DNA of 64,000 nucleotides. Source: Gammaproteobacteria bacterium RIFOXYD12_FULL_61_37. GTDB taxonomy: Bacteria; Pseudomonadota; Gammaproteobacteria; Chromatiales; Chromatiaceae. A program made the translations under genes and the position numbers. Location of the stretch: the NCBI GenBank assembly GCA_001801995.1, contig MGZB01000012.1, forward strand, positions 1 to 64,000, in the 5' to 3' direction. The notes below the pieces were generated by a model. The model was given only the letters and a program-made list of their open reading frames with translations, had not been told where the DNA came from and made no database searches. Below are positions 23,192 to 32,908 of this stretch, piece after piece; the stretch's first letter is position 1, and each line of letters opens with the position of its first letter.

Positions 23192-23539
23192 CCCTTTCTT
23201 CGCCTCCATGACCTCAATGCCTTGCCACCGGATGCGCCGCGCGTCCTGCTCGCCACCGGCAAACTCGTGGGCGAGGGATTCGACCATCCACCCCTCGATA
23301 CCTTGATTCTGGCCATGCCCATCTCTTGGAAGGGCACCTTGCAGCAATACGCTGGTCGATTGCATCGAGAGCATGCGACCAAGACAGATGTGCGGATCAT
23401 CGATTTCATGGACACCGGCCACCCCGCGCTGCTGCGGATGTGGGACAAGCGAGAGCGCGGATACCGAGCGATGGGCTACAGAATTTCCGAACAGCCGCAG
23501 GCGAACGCAGATTTACTCACTGGCCCCAATAGCGAGTAG
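23192..23539 (+). pseudogene. C-terminal fragment of an SF2 (DEAD/DEAH-type) helicase
   Basis: The frame encodes LPPDAPRVLLATGKLVGEGF, then the motif V/VI region LDTLILAMPISWKGTLQQYA and GRLHREHATK, ending at 23539. QYAGRLHR is helicase motif VI. Everything N-terminal (Walker A, DEAD box) is absent, and the homology starts abruptly after the sequence gattaattcgaccctggccc, which looks like a repeat junction. The restriction-type or phage-defence helicases that end this way are usually over 600 aa, so this is about the last 110 residues. There is no credible start codon. Confidence 0.75.
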
Positions 23540-23569
23540 TTTGGTAGTCAACCCAGCGCCACCAATGAC

Positions 23570-23604
23570 AAAACCCCAACTGTTCTCGGTTGGGGTTTTT
23601 CCTT
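23570..23604. terminator. Intrinsic terminator (bidirectional)
   Basis: AAAACCCCAAC and GTTGGGGTTTTT form an 11-bp stem with an 8-base loop. A T-run follows on the plus strand and an A-run precedes it, so it can work in both directions. It lies 31 bases after the helicase fragment stop. Confidence 0.85.
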
Positions 23605-23930
23605 GCTTGATCGCGCCCGCGGCGGAGGGCTCATCGTAGATCGTCCAGGATGGCCTCAATGATATCCGGCGTGAGCGTAGTCAGGTTGATCATCCGGCCG
23701 CACCGGTTTCGAACGGGGCCAGCTAATGTTGTAACGCCTGGCTACTCATGCGGATCGTTCAATTCGTAACTGGTACTGCACCCGCCCGCCTCGGTTTTCC
23801 GCAGCACAGCGTGCGTCAGTAAATTGTGGGGTGTCCGTTATTGACAGGGCACCTCAATTTTGACCGCGCTGGCAATTTCGGTTGGGGGTCAAGGCGCTCA
23901 CTCCTGAACGAACCAAAGCGGTGCTGCAAC
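23605..23930. other. Non-coding gap upstream of argD
   Basis: About 330 bases with no reading frame, RNA gene or strong repeat that I can support. It is probably decayed sequence continuing the gene debris to the left. Confidence 0.4.
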
Positions 23931-23932
23931 TC

Positions 23933-23961
23933 TTGATTCTGTCAATTAAATGGCGTAAGGT
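23933..23961 (+). promoter_or_regulatory. Possible argD promoter
   Basis: TTGATT and TAAGGT are separated by exactly 17 bp. The -10 match is poor (3 of 6). It is the best candidate found in front of the hairpin that precedes argD; transcripts from here would carry that hairpin in the leader. Confidence 0.3.
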
Positions 23962-23985
23962 TTTTCTTTTCCACCCGCTTACCCA

Positions 23986-24013
23986 AAGGTGGTCCTATCG
24001 GACCGCCTTTTTG
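23986..24013 (+). terminator. Terminator-like hairpin immediately upstream of argD
   Basis: AGGTGGTCC and GGACCGCCT pair (one G-U) around TATC, followed by TTTTTGCTTTT. The T-run ends only about 10-17 bases before the argD ATG, too close for a separate promoter in between. It therefore either attenuates argD transcription or argD is read from a promoter overlapping it. Confidence 0.6.
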
Positions 24014-24030
24014 CTTTTGGGACGGACGAT

Positions 24031-25206
24031 ATGGCTGAAGCATTGATGGTGACCTACAAGCGGCTGCCCGTCGAATTTGTTCGGGGGGATGGGCCCTGGC
24101 TGTGGGATAGCAACGACAAACGTTTTCTGGACGCTGTGAGCGGGATCGCCGTCTGTAGTCTTGGGCACACGCATGCCGCCGTTCAGCGCGCCATTTGCGA
24201 GCAGGCATCCCGGTTGATCCATACCTCCAATCTGTATGGCATTCCCAACCAACAGAAATTGGGAGAGCGGCTGACCGCGCTTTCCGGGATGGACCGCGCC
24301 TTTTTCTGCAATTCGGGGGCCGAGGCCAACGAGGCGGCCATCAAGCTGGCCCGGCTCCATGGCCATCGCAAGGGGATTGATGTCCCCGCCATCATCGTCA
24401 TGGAGGGCAGTTTCCATGGCCGGACCCTGGCCACACTCTCGGCTACGGGCAGCCGCAAGGTCCAGGCGGGCTTTGAACCCCTGGTGCAGGGCTTCGTGCG
24501 GGCGCCCTTTGGTGACCTGGACTCCCTGACCGCCATCGCTGCCACCCGCCACGATGTCTGCGCCCTGCTGGTCGAGCCGGTGCAGGGGGAAGGCGGCGTC
24601 CAGATCCCGCCCGCCGATTACCTGAACAGGGTCCGGGAGCTTTGCGACAGGCATGGCTGGCTCATGATGCTGGATGAGATCCAGACCGGCATGGGCCGTA
24701 CCGGCCGCTTCTTCGCCCACCAGTACAACGGTATCCTGCCCGATGTCATGACCCTGGCAAAGGCGCTGGGCAACGGCGTCCCCATCGGGGCCTGCCTGGC
24801 GCGCGGCGAGGCCGCCGGGCTTTTCACTCCCGGCAGCCACGGCACTACCTTCGGCGGCAATCCCCTGGCCTGTGCCGCCGCCCTGGCCGTGGTCGATACC
24901 ATGGAATCCGAAGACATCCCGGCCCAGGCCGCCGCCCAGGGCAAACGTCTGCTGGAAGGCTTCAAGACAGCTCTGGGCGCCGTAACCGGTGTCGCGGATA
25001 TTCGCGGGCTGGGAATGCTGATCGGCATAGAACTTGATCGCGCCTGCGGCGAATTGGTTGGTATGGCGCTGGAACAGGGCCTGCTGATCAACGTCACCGC
25101 CGACAGGGTGATACGTCTGCTGCCTCCTCTCAACCTGGACGATGGGACCGCCGATCAATTGGTCGCCGCTGTTTCCTCCCTCGTCCGGGATTTCCTTAAG
25201 GCATAA
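24031..25206 (+). CDS. argD: Acetylornithine aminotransferase
   Basis: A 391-aa class-III PLP aminotransferase that converts N-acetylglutamate semialdehyde to N-acetylornithine in arginine synthesis (often also acting in lysine synthesis). Visible residues: [15 protein letters not shown] near 94-108 for phosphate binding, [13 protein letters not shown] near 213-225, and the Schiff-base Lys244 in TLAKALGNG. The ATG at 24031 was chosen over 23989 because the upstream extension is the terminator hairpin. argF follows after 10 bases, so the two are co-transcribed. Confidence 0.93.
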   Translation: MAEALMVTYKRLPVEFVRGDGPWLWDSNDKRFLDAVSGIAVCSLGHTHAAVQRAICEQASRLIHTSNLYGIPNQQKLGERLTALSGMDRAFFCNSGAEANEAAIKLARLHGHRKGIDVPAIIVMEGSFHGRTLATLSATGSRKVQAGFEPLVQGFVRAPFGDLDSLTAIAATRHDVCALLVEPVQGEGGVQIPPADYLNRVRELCDRHGWLMMLDEIQTGMGRTGRFFAHQYNGILPDVMTLAKALGNGVPIGACLARGEAAGLFTPGSHGTTFGGNPLACAAALAVVDTMESEDIPAQAAAQGKRLLEGFKTALGAVTGVADIRGLGMLIGIELDRACGELVGMALEQGLLINVTADRVIRLLPPLNLDDGTADQLVAAVSSLVRDFLKA

Positions 25207-25216
25207 GGATATCGCT

Positions 25217-26128
25217 ATGAAAAACCCCCGGCATTTTCTCTCTCTGCTTGATCTGACCCCCGGCGAGATCCGGGGTCTTATCGCGCGCGCAGGGGAGCTG
25301 AAGGCGATGCAGGCAAGGCACGAGGTTTACGAGCCTCTGAAGAACTGGTCCCTGGGCATGGTCTTCGAGAAGTCCTCCACCCGCACCCGCGTCTCCTTCG
25401 AGGTAGGCATGACCCAACTGGGCGGCCACGCCATCTTTTTGTCGCCGAACGATACCCAGCTCGGTCGGGGCGAACCCATCGAAGACAGCGCCCGTGTCCT
25501 ATCGCGCATGGTGGACGTGGTCATGATCCGCACCTTTGCCCATGATCGGGTCCGGCGCTTTGCCGAGCACTCGCGGGTGCCCGTGATCAACGGCCTGTCC
25601 GACCTGTTGCACCCCTGTCAGTTGCTGGCCGACCTGCAAACCTATTTCGAACATCGGGGCGATATCGCCGGCAAGCGCGTTGCCTGGATCGGCGACGGCA
25701 ACAACATGTGCAACAGCTATGTGGAAGCGGCCCGGCAACTGGATTTCAGCCTCAACATTGCCTGCCCCCCCGGTTACGAGCCCTCGGCCGAGGCCCTCGA
25801 AACCTGCGGCAAGCACTGTAGTGTCATGCGCGACCCCATGCAGGCCGCCCAGGACGCCGACCTAGTGGTGACCGATGTCTGGGCCAGCATGGGTCAGGAG
25901 TCCGAGCAGGCTCAAAGGCGTGATATCTTTACCCCTTACCAGGTCAACAACGCCATTATGGAACAGGCCGCGCCGGACGCCGTTTTCATGCATTGTCTGC
26001 CCGCCCATCGTGAGGAAGAGGTCACCGCCTCTGTCATCGACGGCCCCCATTCGGTCGTGTGGGACGAGGCGGAAAACCGCCTCCACTCGCAAAAGGCCCT
26101 GTTGGAATTTCTTCTAGTCGGTAAATAA
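25217..26128 (+). CDS. argF: Ornithine carbamoyltransferase
   Basis: A 303-aa enzyme joining ornithine and carbamoyl phosphate to citrulline. The carbamoyl-phosphate motif STRTR is at 53-57, [11 protein letters not shown] lies mid-protein, and the ornithine-binding [12 protein letters not shown] lies near the C-terminus. Its length is normal. The start is ATG 25217, with AGGA upstream; the longer frame overlaps argD and is rejected. It is the second gene of an argD-argF operon that probably continues into the SH3-domain gene 5 bases downstream. Confidence 0.95.
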   Translation: MKNPRHFLSLLDLTPGEIRGLIARAGELKAMQARHEVYEPLKNWSLGMVFEKSSTRTRVSFEVGMTQLGGHAIFLSPNDTQLGRGEPIEDSARVLSRMVDVVMIRTFAHDRVRRFAEHSRVPVINGLSDLLHPCQLLADLQTYFEHRGDIAGKRVAWIGDGNNMCNSYVEAARQLDFSLNIACPPGYEPSAEALETCGKHCSVMRDPMQAAQDADLVVTDVWASMGQESEQAQRRDIFTPYQVNNAIMEQAAPDAVFMHCLPAHREEEVTASVIDGPHSVVWDEAENRLHSQKALLEFLLVGK

Positions 26129-26133
26129 AGGTT

Positions 26134-26808
26134 ATGCGCATTCTTGGTTTCACCCTTCTAGCCCTGATCCTGCTGCCCCTCCAGGCGGAGGAGATCCGTT
26201 ACGTCACCGATGTCATCCGCTTCCCCTTACGGGAGACGCCGGACGCCAACGGCAAATTCATCACGGGGGTTCCCAGCGGCTCGAAATTGATCGTGCTGGA
26301 AACCGCCGAAGGCTCGGAGTTCAGCAAGGTCCGGACCGAGGATGGGAAGGAGGGCTACCTCGAAAGCCGCCGCCTGGTCGCCGAGCCCCCGGCCAAAAGC
26401 CGCCTTTCCGAGGCCGAAACCCGCTTGGCCACGATAAATGCGCCACCAGATCAGCTTGCCGTTCAGCTCAAGGCCCTTCAGGAAGAGCACGATCAGCTGA
26501 AGGCGACCCACGAAAAGCATATGGCCGAATCCGAGCTCCAGAAGCAGGAACTCGACAACCTGCGCCGCACTTCGGCCGGTTCTGTGCAGACCGCCAAGGA
26601 ACGCGACGTTCTCTATAAGAAAGTGGATGACCTGACCCGCGAAAAGCTCGTGCTCGAACAGCGCTATCTCAGCTCCAGCAGCAGCAACCAGCAGCGCTGG
26701 TTCATGATTGGGGGCGGCGTACTCCTGGTCGGCATGCTGGTTGGGCTCGTCCTCCCCAATCTTCGCACCTCCAGGCGCCAGAATTCATCCTACCTGAGCG
26801 GTTTTTAG
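26134..26808 (+). CDS. TIGR04211-family SH3 and membrane-anchor protein
   Basis: A 224-aa envelope protein. It has a signal peptide (residues 1-18, ending LQAEE), a bacterial SH3 domain (about 20-85; FPLRETPDANGKFITGVPSG), a long coiled-coil (about 95-185) and a C-terminal membrane helix (WFMIGGGVLLVGMLVGLVLP) with a basic tail. This is the YgiM-like SH3-and-anchor architecture of gammaproteobacteria. Such proteins sit in the inner membrane facing the periplasm; their exact function is unknown. It begins 5 bases after argF. Confidence 0.85.
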   Translation: MRILGFTLLALILLPLQAEEIRYVTDVIRFPLRETPDANGKFITGVPSGSKLIVLETAEGSEFSKVRTEDGKEGYLESRRLVAEPPAKSRLSEAETRLATINAPPDQLAVQLKALQEEHDQLKATHEKHMAESELQKQELDNLRRTSAGSVQTAKERDVLYKKVDDLTREKLVLEQRYLSSSSSNQQRWFMIGGGVLLVGMLVGLVLPNLRTSRRQNSSYLSGF

Positions 26809-26824
26809 GCCATACGACCTAGCC

Positions 26825-27061
26825 ATGAGCATCCGCGCATTCGTCTTCTGCGACCTCTGCAATCCCATGGCGATACGCCATGTCGAGGAACGGCGGCGGT
26901 CGCGCTGGGACGACCCTAGCATGGGCCGCCGCATCTCCGATGGCCGCGCCTGGTTCGATGGTAGTGAAGACGACGCCCGCCAGGCGGGTTGGCAGGCAGA
27001 GGGCGAACGCCACATCTGTCCCCACTGCCAGCGCAAGGGAATGAAAAAGGATCTTGTCTGA
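26825..27061 (+). CDS. Small zinc-ribbon-like protein
   Basis: A 78-aa protein with two CxxC knuckles, CDLC near residue 9-12 and CPHC near residue 65-68, separated by a charged region rich in Arg and Asp. This is a typical four-cysteine zinc-ribbon arrangement. The small size, its position 16 bases after the SH3-domain gene and its good codon use support it as real. The function is unknown. Confidence 0.65.
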   Translation: MSIRAFVFCDLCNPMAIRHVEERRRSRWDDPSMGRRISDGRAWFDGSEDDARQAGWQAEGERHICPHCQRKGMKKDLV

Positions 27062-27126
27062 TGTTGAGAGGGCAGTCCGGCCCTCAGGCCGGCAAAGGCG
27101 ATTCTCAGCGCAACTCCGAAATGTTT

Positions 27127-27161
27127 AGCCCCCTCACCCTTACAAAAGGGGAGAGGGGGCT
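27127..27161. terminator. Hairpin between convergent genes
   Basis: AGCCCCCTC and GAGGGGGCT form the outer stem, with CCCTT and AAGGG as an inner stem. It lies six bases beyond the ilvD stop and after the zinc-ribbon gene. There is no long T-run, so the efficiency is uncertain. Confidence 0.5.
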
Positions 27162-27166
27162 GGCGG

Positions 27167-29020
27167 TTATCTCTTCAACTGCGACAGATCCCGCACGGCG
27201 CCCTGGGCCGCCGAGGTAGTCATAGCGGCGTAGACCTGGAGCGCCTGTGAGACGGTCCGATCCCGGTTCTCCGGCCGCCAGGCCATTGCCCCCTTGGCTT
27301 CCATGGCTTTGAGGCGTTCCTCAAGCTCCCCGCTGGAGACAGCAACCCGGATGGAGCGATTGGGAATATCGATCTCGATGCCGTCCCCCTCCTGCACCAG
27401 CCCGATGACGCCACCCTGCGCGGCCTCGGGTGAGCAATGGCCGATGGAAAGGCCGGAGGTACCGCCGGAGAAACGGCCATCGGTAATCAGGGCACAGACC
27501 TTTCCCAATCCCTTCGACTTCAGATAGCTGGTGGGATAGAGCATCTCCTGCATGCCGGGGCCGCCCTTGGGACCCTCGTAACGGATGATGACCACGTCGC
27601 CGGCCTTGACCTGGTCTGCCAGGATCGCCTCCACTGCGGCATCCTGGCTCTCGAACACCCGCGCCGGGCCGCTGAACTTCAGGATAGACTCGTCCACCCC
27701 CGCAGTTTTCACGATACAGCCCTGTTCGGCCAGATTGCCGAACAGGACGGCCAGGCCGCCGTCCTTGGAGTAGGCGTGCTCCATGTCCCGGATACAGCCA
27801 TTGGCGCGATCCAGGTCCAGGCTGGGCCAGTTGTATTCCTGACTGAAGGCCTCGCGGGTCGGAATGCCGGCGGGTCCGGCCAGGAAGCGCTGCTTCGCCT
27901 CTTTCTCGATGGTGGTTGCCACGTCCCAGCGGATCAGGGCCTCGGCCATGCTCTTGCTATGCACGGTCCGGCAATCGCGATGGATCAGACCGCCCCGGTC
28001 CAGCTCGGCCAGGATGCCGAAAACGCCACCGGCGCGATGCACATCCTCCATGTGGTATTGCTGAGTGGAAGGGGCCACCTTGCAGAGATTGGGGACCTTG
28101 CGCGACAGCCGGTCGATGTCCTGCATGCTGAAATTGACGCCCGCCTCGTGGGCGGCGGCCAGGAGATGCAGCACGGTATTGGTGGAACCGCCCATGGCGA
28201 TATCCAGGCACATGGCGTTCTCGAAGGCCTCGAAGGTGGCGATGGAACGCGGCAGGACGCCAGCGTCCTCCTGTTCGTACCAGCGCTTGGCCAGGTTGAC
28301 CACCAGACGGCCAGCCTCCAGAAAGAGCTGCTTGCGGCCGGCATGGGTCGCCACCAGGGAACCGTTGCCCGGCAGGGCCAGCCCCAGGGCCTCTGCCAGA
28401 CAGTTCATGGAATTGGCGGTGAACATGCCGGAGCAAGAGCCACAGGTGGGACAGGCGGAGCGCTCGATGGCGGCCACGTCCTCGTCGGTCTCGGCCGGGT
28501 TGGCGGCGGCGACCATGGCATCCACTAGATCCAGCTTGACCTTGCCCTTGGATGCCAGTCGCACCTTGCCCGCCTCCATGGGGCCGCCGGAGACGAAGAC
28601 GGCGGGGATGTTGAGCCGCAGGGCGGCCATCAGCATGCCGGGGGTGATCTTGTCGCAGTTGGAGATGCAGACCAGGGCGTCGGCGCAATGGGCATTGACC
28701 ATGTATTCGACCGAATCGGCGATCAGCTCCCGCGAGGGCAGGGAGTAGAGCATGCCTCCATGGCCCATGGCGATACCGTCGTCGATAGCGATGGTGTTGA
28801 ACTCCTTGGCCACGCCACCGGCACGTTCGATTTCCCGAGCCACCAATTGGCCCATATCCTTCAGGTGGACATGGCCGGGCACGAACTGGGTAAAGGAGTT
28901 GACGACGGCGATGATCGGCTTTTCGAAATCGAGGTCCGACATGCCGGTGGCGCGCCACAACGCCCTTGCGCCCGCCATATTGCGGCCATGGGTGGTGGTA
29001 CGGGAGCGATACTGGGGCAT
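27167..29020 (-). CDS. ilvD: Dihydroxy-acid dehydratase
   Basis: A 617-aa Fe-S dehydratase that makes 2-oxoisovalerate and 2-oxo-3-methylvalerate in branched-chain amino acid synthesis. The family signatures are complete: [15 protein letters not shown] with cluster cysteines, [20 protein letters not shown], and the C-terminal [14 protein letters not shown]. The size matches the E. coli-type [4Fe-4S] enzyme. It is transcribed alone on the minus strand, divergent from argE with 99 bases between the starts. Confidence 0.96.
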   Translation of the reverse strand: MPQYRSRTTTHGRNMAGARALWRATGMSDLDFEKPIIAVVNSFTQFVPGHVHLKDMGQLVAREIERAGGVAKEFNTIAIDDGIAMGHGGMLYSLPSRELIADSVEYMVNAHCADALVCISNCDKITPGMLMAALRLNIPAVFVSGGPMEAGKVRLASKGKVKLDLVDAMVAAANPAETDEDVAAIERSACPTCGSCSGMFTANSMNCLAEALGLALPGNGSLVATHAGRKQLFLEAGRLVVNLAKRWYEQEDAGVLPRSIATFEAFENAMCLDIAMGGSTNTVLHLLAAAHEAGVNFSMQDIDRLSRKVPNLCKVAPSTQQYHMEDVHRAGGVFGILAELDRGGLIHRDCRTVHSKSMAEALIRWDVATTIEKEAKQRFLAGPAGIPTREAFSQEYNWPSLDLDRANGCIRDMEHAYSKDGGLAVLFGNLAEQGCIVKTAGVDESILKFSGPARVFESQDAAVEAILADQVKAGDVVIIRYEGPKGGPGMQEMLYPTSYLKSKGLGKVCALITDGRFSGGTSGLSIGHCSPEAAQGGVIGLVQEGDGIEIDIPNRSIRVAVSSGELEERLKAMEAKGAMAWRPENRDRTVSQALQVYAAMTTSAAQGAVRDLSQLKR

Positions 29021-29119
29021 GTCTTCCTCCGGCGGCTGGATCTGGGAAAAGGCCGATTATGCCCATTCCACCGGGCCAATGCGATAGACGCGGGCGCTGG
29101 CGCCAAGCACAATTCCCCC

Positions 29120-30271
29120 ATGAGCCCACCCCCACTCCTCGCCATGCTTGAAGGCCTGATCGCCGCGCCCTCCGTGAGCAGCGTCAATCCCCGCTGGGAC
29201 CAGGGCAACCTGGGCGTGATCGAACTACTTGATGTCTGGCTGGGTGATCTCGGGTTTAGCACCCAGATACAGGCCATCCCCAACCATCCCGGTAAATTCA
29301 ATCTGATCGCCTCCCGTGGCAGCGGCCCGGAAGGACTGGTGCTCTCGGGCCACAGCGACACCGTGCCCTTCGACGACAATCGCTGGAGCAGCGACCCCTT
29401 CCGTCTGACGGAGCGCAACCAGCGGCTGCACGGCCTGGGCACGGCCGACATGAAGGGTTTTTTCGCCCTTGTGATCGAGGCCTTGCGGGAACTCCCCCTC
29501 GACCGGATCAGCCGGCCCCTGACCCTCATCGCCACCGCCGACGAGGAGAGCAGCATGTGCGGCGCCCAGGCCCTCGCCGGACTGGGGGCTCGTCTGGGCC
29601 GCCATGTGGTGATCGGTGAGCCGACCGGTCTAAGACCCATTCGCAGCCACAAGGGCATCGCCATGGAGGCGATCCGGCTAGGCGGGCGTTCCGGCCACTC
29701 CAGCGATCCCTCACTTGGCAATAGTGCCCTGGAGGGCATGCATCGGGTCATCGGCGATCTGCTGCAATGGCGCGAGGAGTTACAGTGCCGCTACCGCAAC
29801 CCCCTGTTCGCGGTGGAAGTACCCACTCTCAACCTGGGCCATATCCACGGCGGCGACAACCCCAACCGCATCTGCGGTCACTGCGAGCTGCACATCGACC
29901 TGCGCCCCCTGCCCGGCATCTCCCTGGACGATCTGCGCGGCGAGCTGGAGGGGCGCCTCAAGACCCTCATCGAACCCACCGGCCTGGAGCTGGAGATCAA
30001 GCGCCTGTTCAGCGGCGTCCCGGCCATGGAGACCCCAGCCGAAGCCGCCATCGTCCGCGCCACGGAAGAACTCACCGGCCACACCGCCGGTGCCGTGGCC
30101 TTCGCCACCGAAGGCCCTTACTTTAACGACATGGGGATGGAAACGGTGATCCTGGGGCCGGGCTCCATCGACCAGGCCCATCAACCCGACGAATACCTCG
30201 CCCTGGAGCAGATCCAGCCAGCCATCGGATTGATCCGGGAATTGGTGAGGCGGTTTTGCCTGTCGGATTGA
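29120..30271 (+). CDS. argE: Acetylornithine deacetylase
   Basis: A 383-aa M20 metallohydrolase that removes the acetyl group from N-acetylornithine in the linear arginine pathway. Metal ligands are seen as His78 and Asp80 (LSGHSDTVPFD), Asp110 (GTADMKG), Glu142/Glu143 (ATADEESSMCG) and the GEPTGLRPI segment. The frame is open far upstream, but the ATG at 29120 gives the family N-terminus and avoids overlap with ilvD. Presence of both argA and argE means acetate is not recycled by ArgJ. Confidence 0.93.
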   Translation: MSPPPLLAMLEGLIAAPSVSSVNPRWDQGNLGVIELLDVWLGDLGFSTQIQAIPNHPGKFNLIASRGSGPEGLVLSGHSDTVPFDDNRWSSDPFRLTERNQRLHGLGTADMKGFFALVIEALRELPLDRISRPLTLIATADEESSMCGAQALAGLGARLGRHVVIGEPTGLRPIRSHKGIAMEAIRLGGRSGHSSDPSLGNSALEGMHRVIGDLLQWREELQCRYRNPLFAVEVPTLNLGHIHGGDNPNRICGHCELHIDLRPLPGISLDDLRGELEGRLKTLIEPTGLELEIKRLFSGVPAMETPAEAAIVRATEELTGHTAGAVAFATEGPYFNDMGMETVILGPGSIDQAHQPDEYLALEQIQPAIGLIRELVRRFCLSD

Positions 30272-30366
30272 ATCAGGTTGATCCAGATCAACAATGTTTT
30301 CGTGTCAGAAAATTCCTATTTTCGAGGGGAATCCAGCGGTCCTAGTAAGAGGCTGAGCATTGACTT

Positions 30367-30385
30367 CCCCCCTTATTGAGGGGGG
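30367..30385. other. Small GC hairpin in the argE-argA gap
   Basis: CCCCCC-ttattga-GGGGGG occurs in the 250-base gap between argE and argA. It may be a weak terminator for argE. No T-run follows. The rest of the gap shows nothing I can name. Confidence 0.35.
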
Positions 30386-30521
30386 TAGGTTGTCAGCACA
30401 TACACCTCGCTTGTGTTCATGCCTGAAATAACCCATTGAATTGAAACCATCTGGAACTCAGAATTCAAGATCGGAATCGATTCCGAATCATTCTGGCCCT
30501 GGTACTTAAACTCTGGTTTCT

Positions 30522-31847
30522 ATGAAAGTGATGAGCAACGTCAACGGCTTCGTCGATTGGTTTCGTAACTCGACCCCCTATATCCATGCCCACCGGGGCA
30601 AGACCTTCGTCATCTATTTCGGCGGCGAGGTTTTGCTGGACGAGCGGGGGTTTTCGGGGCTGATCCACGACATCGCCCTGTTGCAGGGCCTGGGTATCCG
30701 GCTGGTTCTGGTCCACGGGGCGAGGCCCCAGATCGAGCAGCGCCTGGCGGAACGTCAGGCCGAAATGCGTGTCCTCAACGGCCTGCGCATTACCGACGAT
30801 GCCGCGCTGGCTTGCGTCAAGGAGGCTGCTGGGTTTCTGCGTGTCGAGATCGAGGCGCGTCTCTCCATGGGCCTGGCCAACTCGCCCATGGCCGGCGCCC
30901 GCATCCGTGTCAGTTCCGGTAATTTTGTCACCGCGCGGCCCTTGGGCATTCGCGACGGCATCGACTATTGCCATACCGGAATCGTGCGCCGGATCGATGA
31001 CGCGGCCATCCGTCAGCGGCTGGATGAGGGGTCCATCGCTCTGGTCCCGCCCTTGGGCTACTCCCCCACCGGTGAGGTCTTCAATCTGGCGGCCGCCGAG
31101 CTGGCCGGGGCCGTGGCCGCAGCGCTGAACGCCGACAAGCTGATCCTCCTGCAAGAGGGTGAGGAACTGCTCGACGGCAAAGGGAGGGTGGTTTCGCATC
31201 TTCTTCCGCAAGAGGCCGAGCTGCTGCTCGCCGAAAGGAAGTTGGCCGAGGAGGCAGGCCAGCAGATTGCGGCGGCGGTTAATGCCTGCCGCCACGGGGT
31301 GAAGCGGGTCCATCTGCTGCAAAGGCGCACCGATGGAGTCCTATTGCAGGAACTCTTCACTCGCGAAGGGGTGGGTACGCTCTTGACGACGACGCCCCAT
31401 GAAACCATCCGTCCTGCCGTCATTGAAGATGTCGGCAGTATCCTGGCGCTGCTGGCTCCCCTCGAAGAGAAGGGGATTTTGGTCAAGCGTTCGCGGGAAC
31501 TGTTGGAGACCGAGATCGACTGCTTTGTGGTGGTGGAGCGGGATGAGACGGTGATCGCCTGCGCCGCGCTCTATCCCTACCCCGAGGCAGTCATGGCCGA
31601 ACTCGCCTGCGTTGCGGTCCATCCCGACTATCGCGATGCTGGACGTGGAGACGATCTCCTGAAACACATGGAGCGAACTGCCCTCGCCCAGGGATTGAAG
31701 GCGCTTTTCGTTCTAACCACCCAGACCGCACATTGGTTCCAGGAACGCGGCTTCGAAGCCTGTCCACTGGAAGGACTGCCGCAAAAGAAGCGGGAGTTTT
31801 ACAACTTGCGCCGCAATTCCAAACTGTTCGTCAAACAGATTTCATGA
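30522..31847 (+). CDS. argA: N-acetylglutamate synthase
   Basis: A 441-aa enzyme for the first step of arginine synthesis. The N-terminal part (1 to about 285) is an amino-acid-kinase-like domain (FVIYFGGEVLLDE, LVLVHGARPQIEQRL), which in ArgA carries the arginine feedback site. The C-terminal GNAT domain (about 295-441) has the acetyl-CoA loop VHPDYRDAGRGDDLL and ends FYNLRRNSKLF, as in classical ArgA. ATG 30522 and ATG 30531 are both possible; neither has a strong ribosome binding site. A strong terminator follows. Confidence 0.94.
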   Translation: MKVMSNVNGFVDWFRNSTPYIHAHRGKTFVIYFGGEVLLDERGFSGLIHDIALLQGLGIRLVLVHGARPQIEQRLAERQAEMRVLNGLRITDDAALACVKEAAGFLRVEIEARLSMGLANSPMAGARIRVSSGNFVTARPLGIRDGIDYCHTGIVRRIDDAAIRQRLDEGSIALVPPLGYSPTGEVFNLAAAELAGAVAAALNADKLILLQEGEELLDGKGRVVSHLLPQEAELLLAERKLAEEAGQQIAAAVNACRHGVKRVHLLQRRTDGVLLQELFTREGVGTLLTTTPHETIRPAVIEDVGSILALLAPLEEKGILVKRSRELLETEIDCFVVVERDETVIACAALYPYPEAVMAELACVAVHPDYRDAGRGDDLLKHMERTALAQGLKALFVLTTQTAHWFQERGFEACPLEGLPQKKREFYNLRRNSKLFVKQIS

Positions 31848-31875
31848 AAATTCAGCGTGAAAAGACCTGGTGGGT

Positions 31876-31938
31876 AGGCCGGCCTTCAGGCTGTCCATCG
31901 GCGCCGCAGTGGGCCTGAAGGCCGACCTGCCTTTTTTT
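31876..31938 (+). terminator. Intrinsic terminator after argA
   Basis: A 16-bp stem (AGGCCGGCCTTCAGGC with GCCTGAAGGCCGACCT, one G-U) with a loop of about 21 bases is followed by CTTTTTTTC. It is the strongest terminator in the window and separates argA from the proC operon. Confidence 0.85.
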
Positions 31939-32071
31939 CATCTTCCGGGGCCGGTCATCTCGTCCCATGGGCGGTCAGGTAAAAGGTGAAGTCATAAGAG
32001 ACTAGGGTAAAATCCCAATCATCCATGGCGCTTGGCCATGACCACGACGTGACTTTGACGAAGAAGAATCC

Positions 32072-32908
32072 ATGAACGAGCAAACCCTTATCGCTTTCAT
32101 CGGTGGCGGCAACATGGCCGCCAGCCTCATCGGCGGACTTATCACCAACGGACACGCCCCTCGCAGCATCCTGGTCAGCGAGCCCAGCCCCGAAACAGCG
32201 GCGGCCTTGGCGGGGCGCTTCGGCATCAAGCTTTGCGCGAGCAATGCGGATGCAGCGGGGCAGGCGGAAGTGGTTGTCCTTGCCGTGAAACCCCAGGTCA
32301 TGCGGGATGTGGCGGTCGATCTGGCGGCAAGCCTCGGCGGCCAGAAGCCCCTTTTCGTTTCCATTGCCGCCGGTATTCGCGAGCAGGCGCTCCGGGAATG
32401 GCTCGGCGGGGATGTGTGGCTGATCAGGGCCATGCCCAATACGCCGGCCATGATTCAATCGGGCGCCACGGTTTTGCACGCGGGTCCGGGTATCAATCCA
32501 CGGCAGCGCAATCTCGCCGAGTCGATCATGCGTGCCGTCGGGCTGATTCAGTGGGTGGAGGACGAGGCAAAGATGGATATTGTCACCGCCCTCTCCGGCA
32601 GTGGTCCCGCCTATTTCTTTCTGGTGATGGAGATCCTGGAGCAGGCGGCGGTCGAGTTGGGCCTTTCGCCGGACAGTGCCCGCCTCCTGACCCTGCAAAC
32701 CGCGCTGGGAGCCTCACGCCTGGCTTTGGAAAGCCCGGAAAGCACCGCCATCTTGCGGCAAAAGGTCACTTCCCCTGGCGGCACCACGGAACGGGCCATC
32801 GGGATTCTCGAACAGGGGGGCATCCGCAAGCTCTTCGCCGAGGCGTTGAAGGGGGCCAAGATTCGCTCGGAAGAACTGTCGGACATCATGGGCGGAAGGC
32901 ATGAGTAA
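32072..32908 (+). CDS. proC: Pyrroline-5-carboxylate reductase
   Basis: A 278-aa NAD(P)H-dependent enzyme, last step of proline synthesis. The N-terminal dinucleotide fold reads IAFIGGGNMAASLIGG, VVVLAVKPQVM follows, and the C-terminal signature includes SGSGPAYFFLVMEIL and KVTSPGGTTERAI. It is the first gene of the proC-yggT-yggU operon; yggS, usually upstream, is not present here. It overlaps yggT by 8 bases. Confidence 0.96.
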   Translation: MNEQTLIAFIGGGNMAASLIGGLITNGHAPRSILVSEPSPETAAALAGRFGIKLCASNADAAGQAEVVVLAVKPQVMRDVAVDLAASLGGQKPLFVSIAAGIREQALREWLGGDVWLIRAMPNTPAMIQSGATVLHAGPGINPRQRNLAESIMRAVGLIQWVEDEAKMDIVTALSGSGPAYFFLVMEILEQAAVELGLSPDSARLLTLQTALGASRLALESPESTAILRQKVTSPGGTTERAIGILEQGGIRKLFAEALKGAKIRSEELSDIMGGRHE

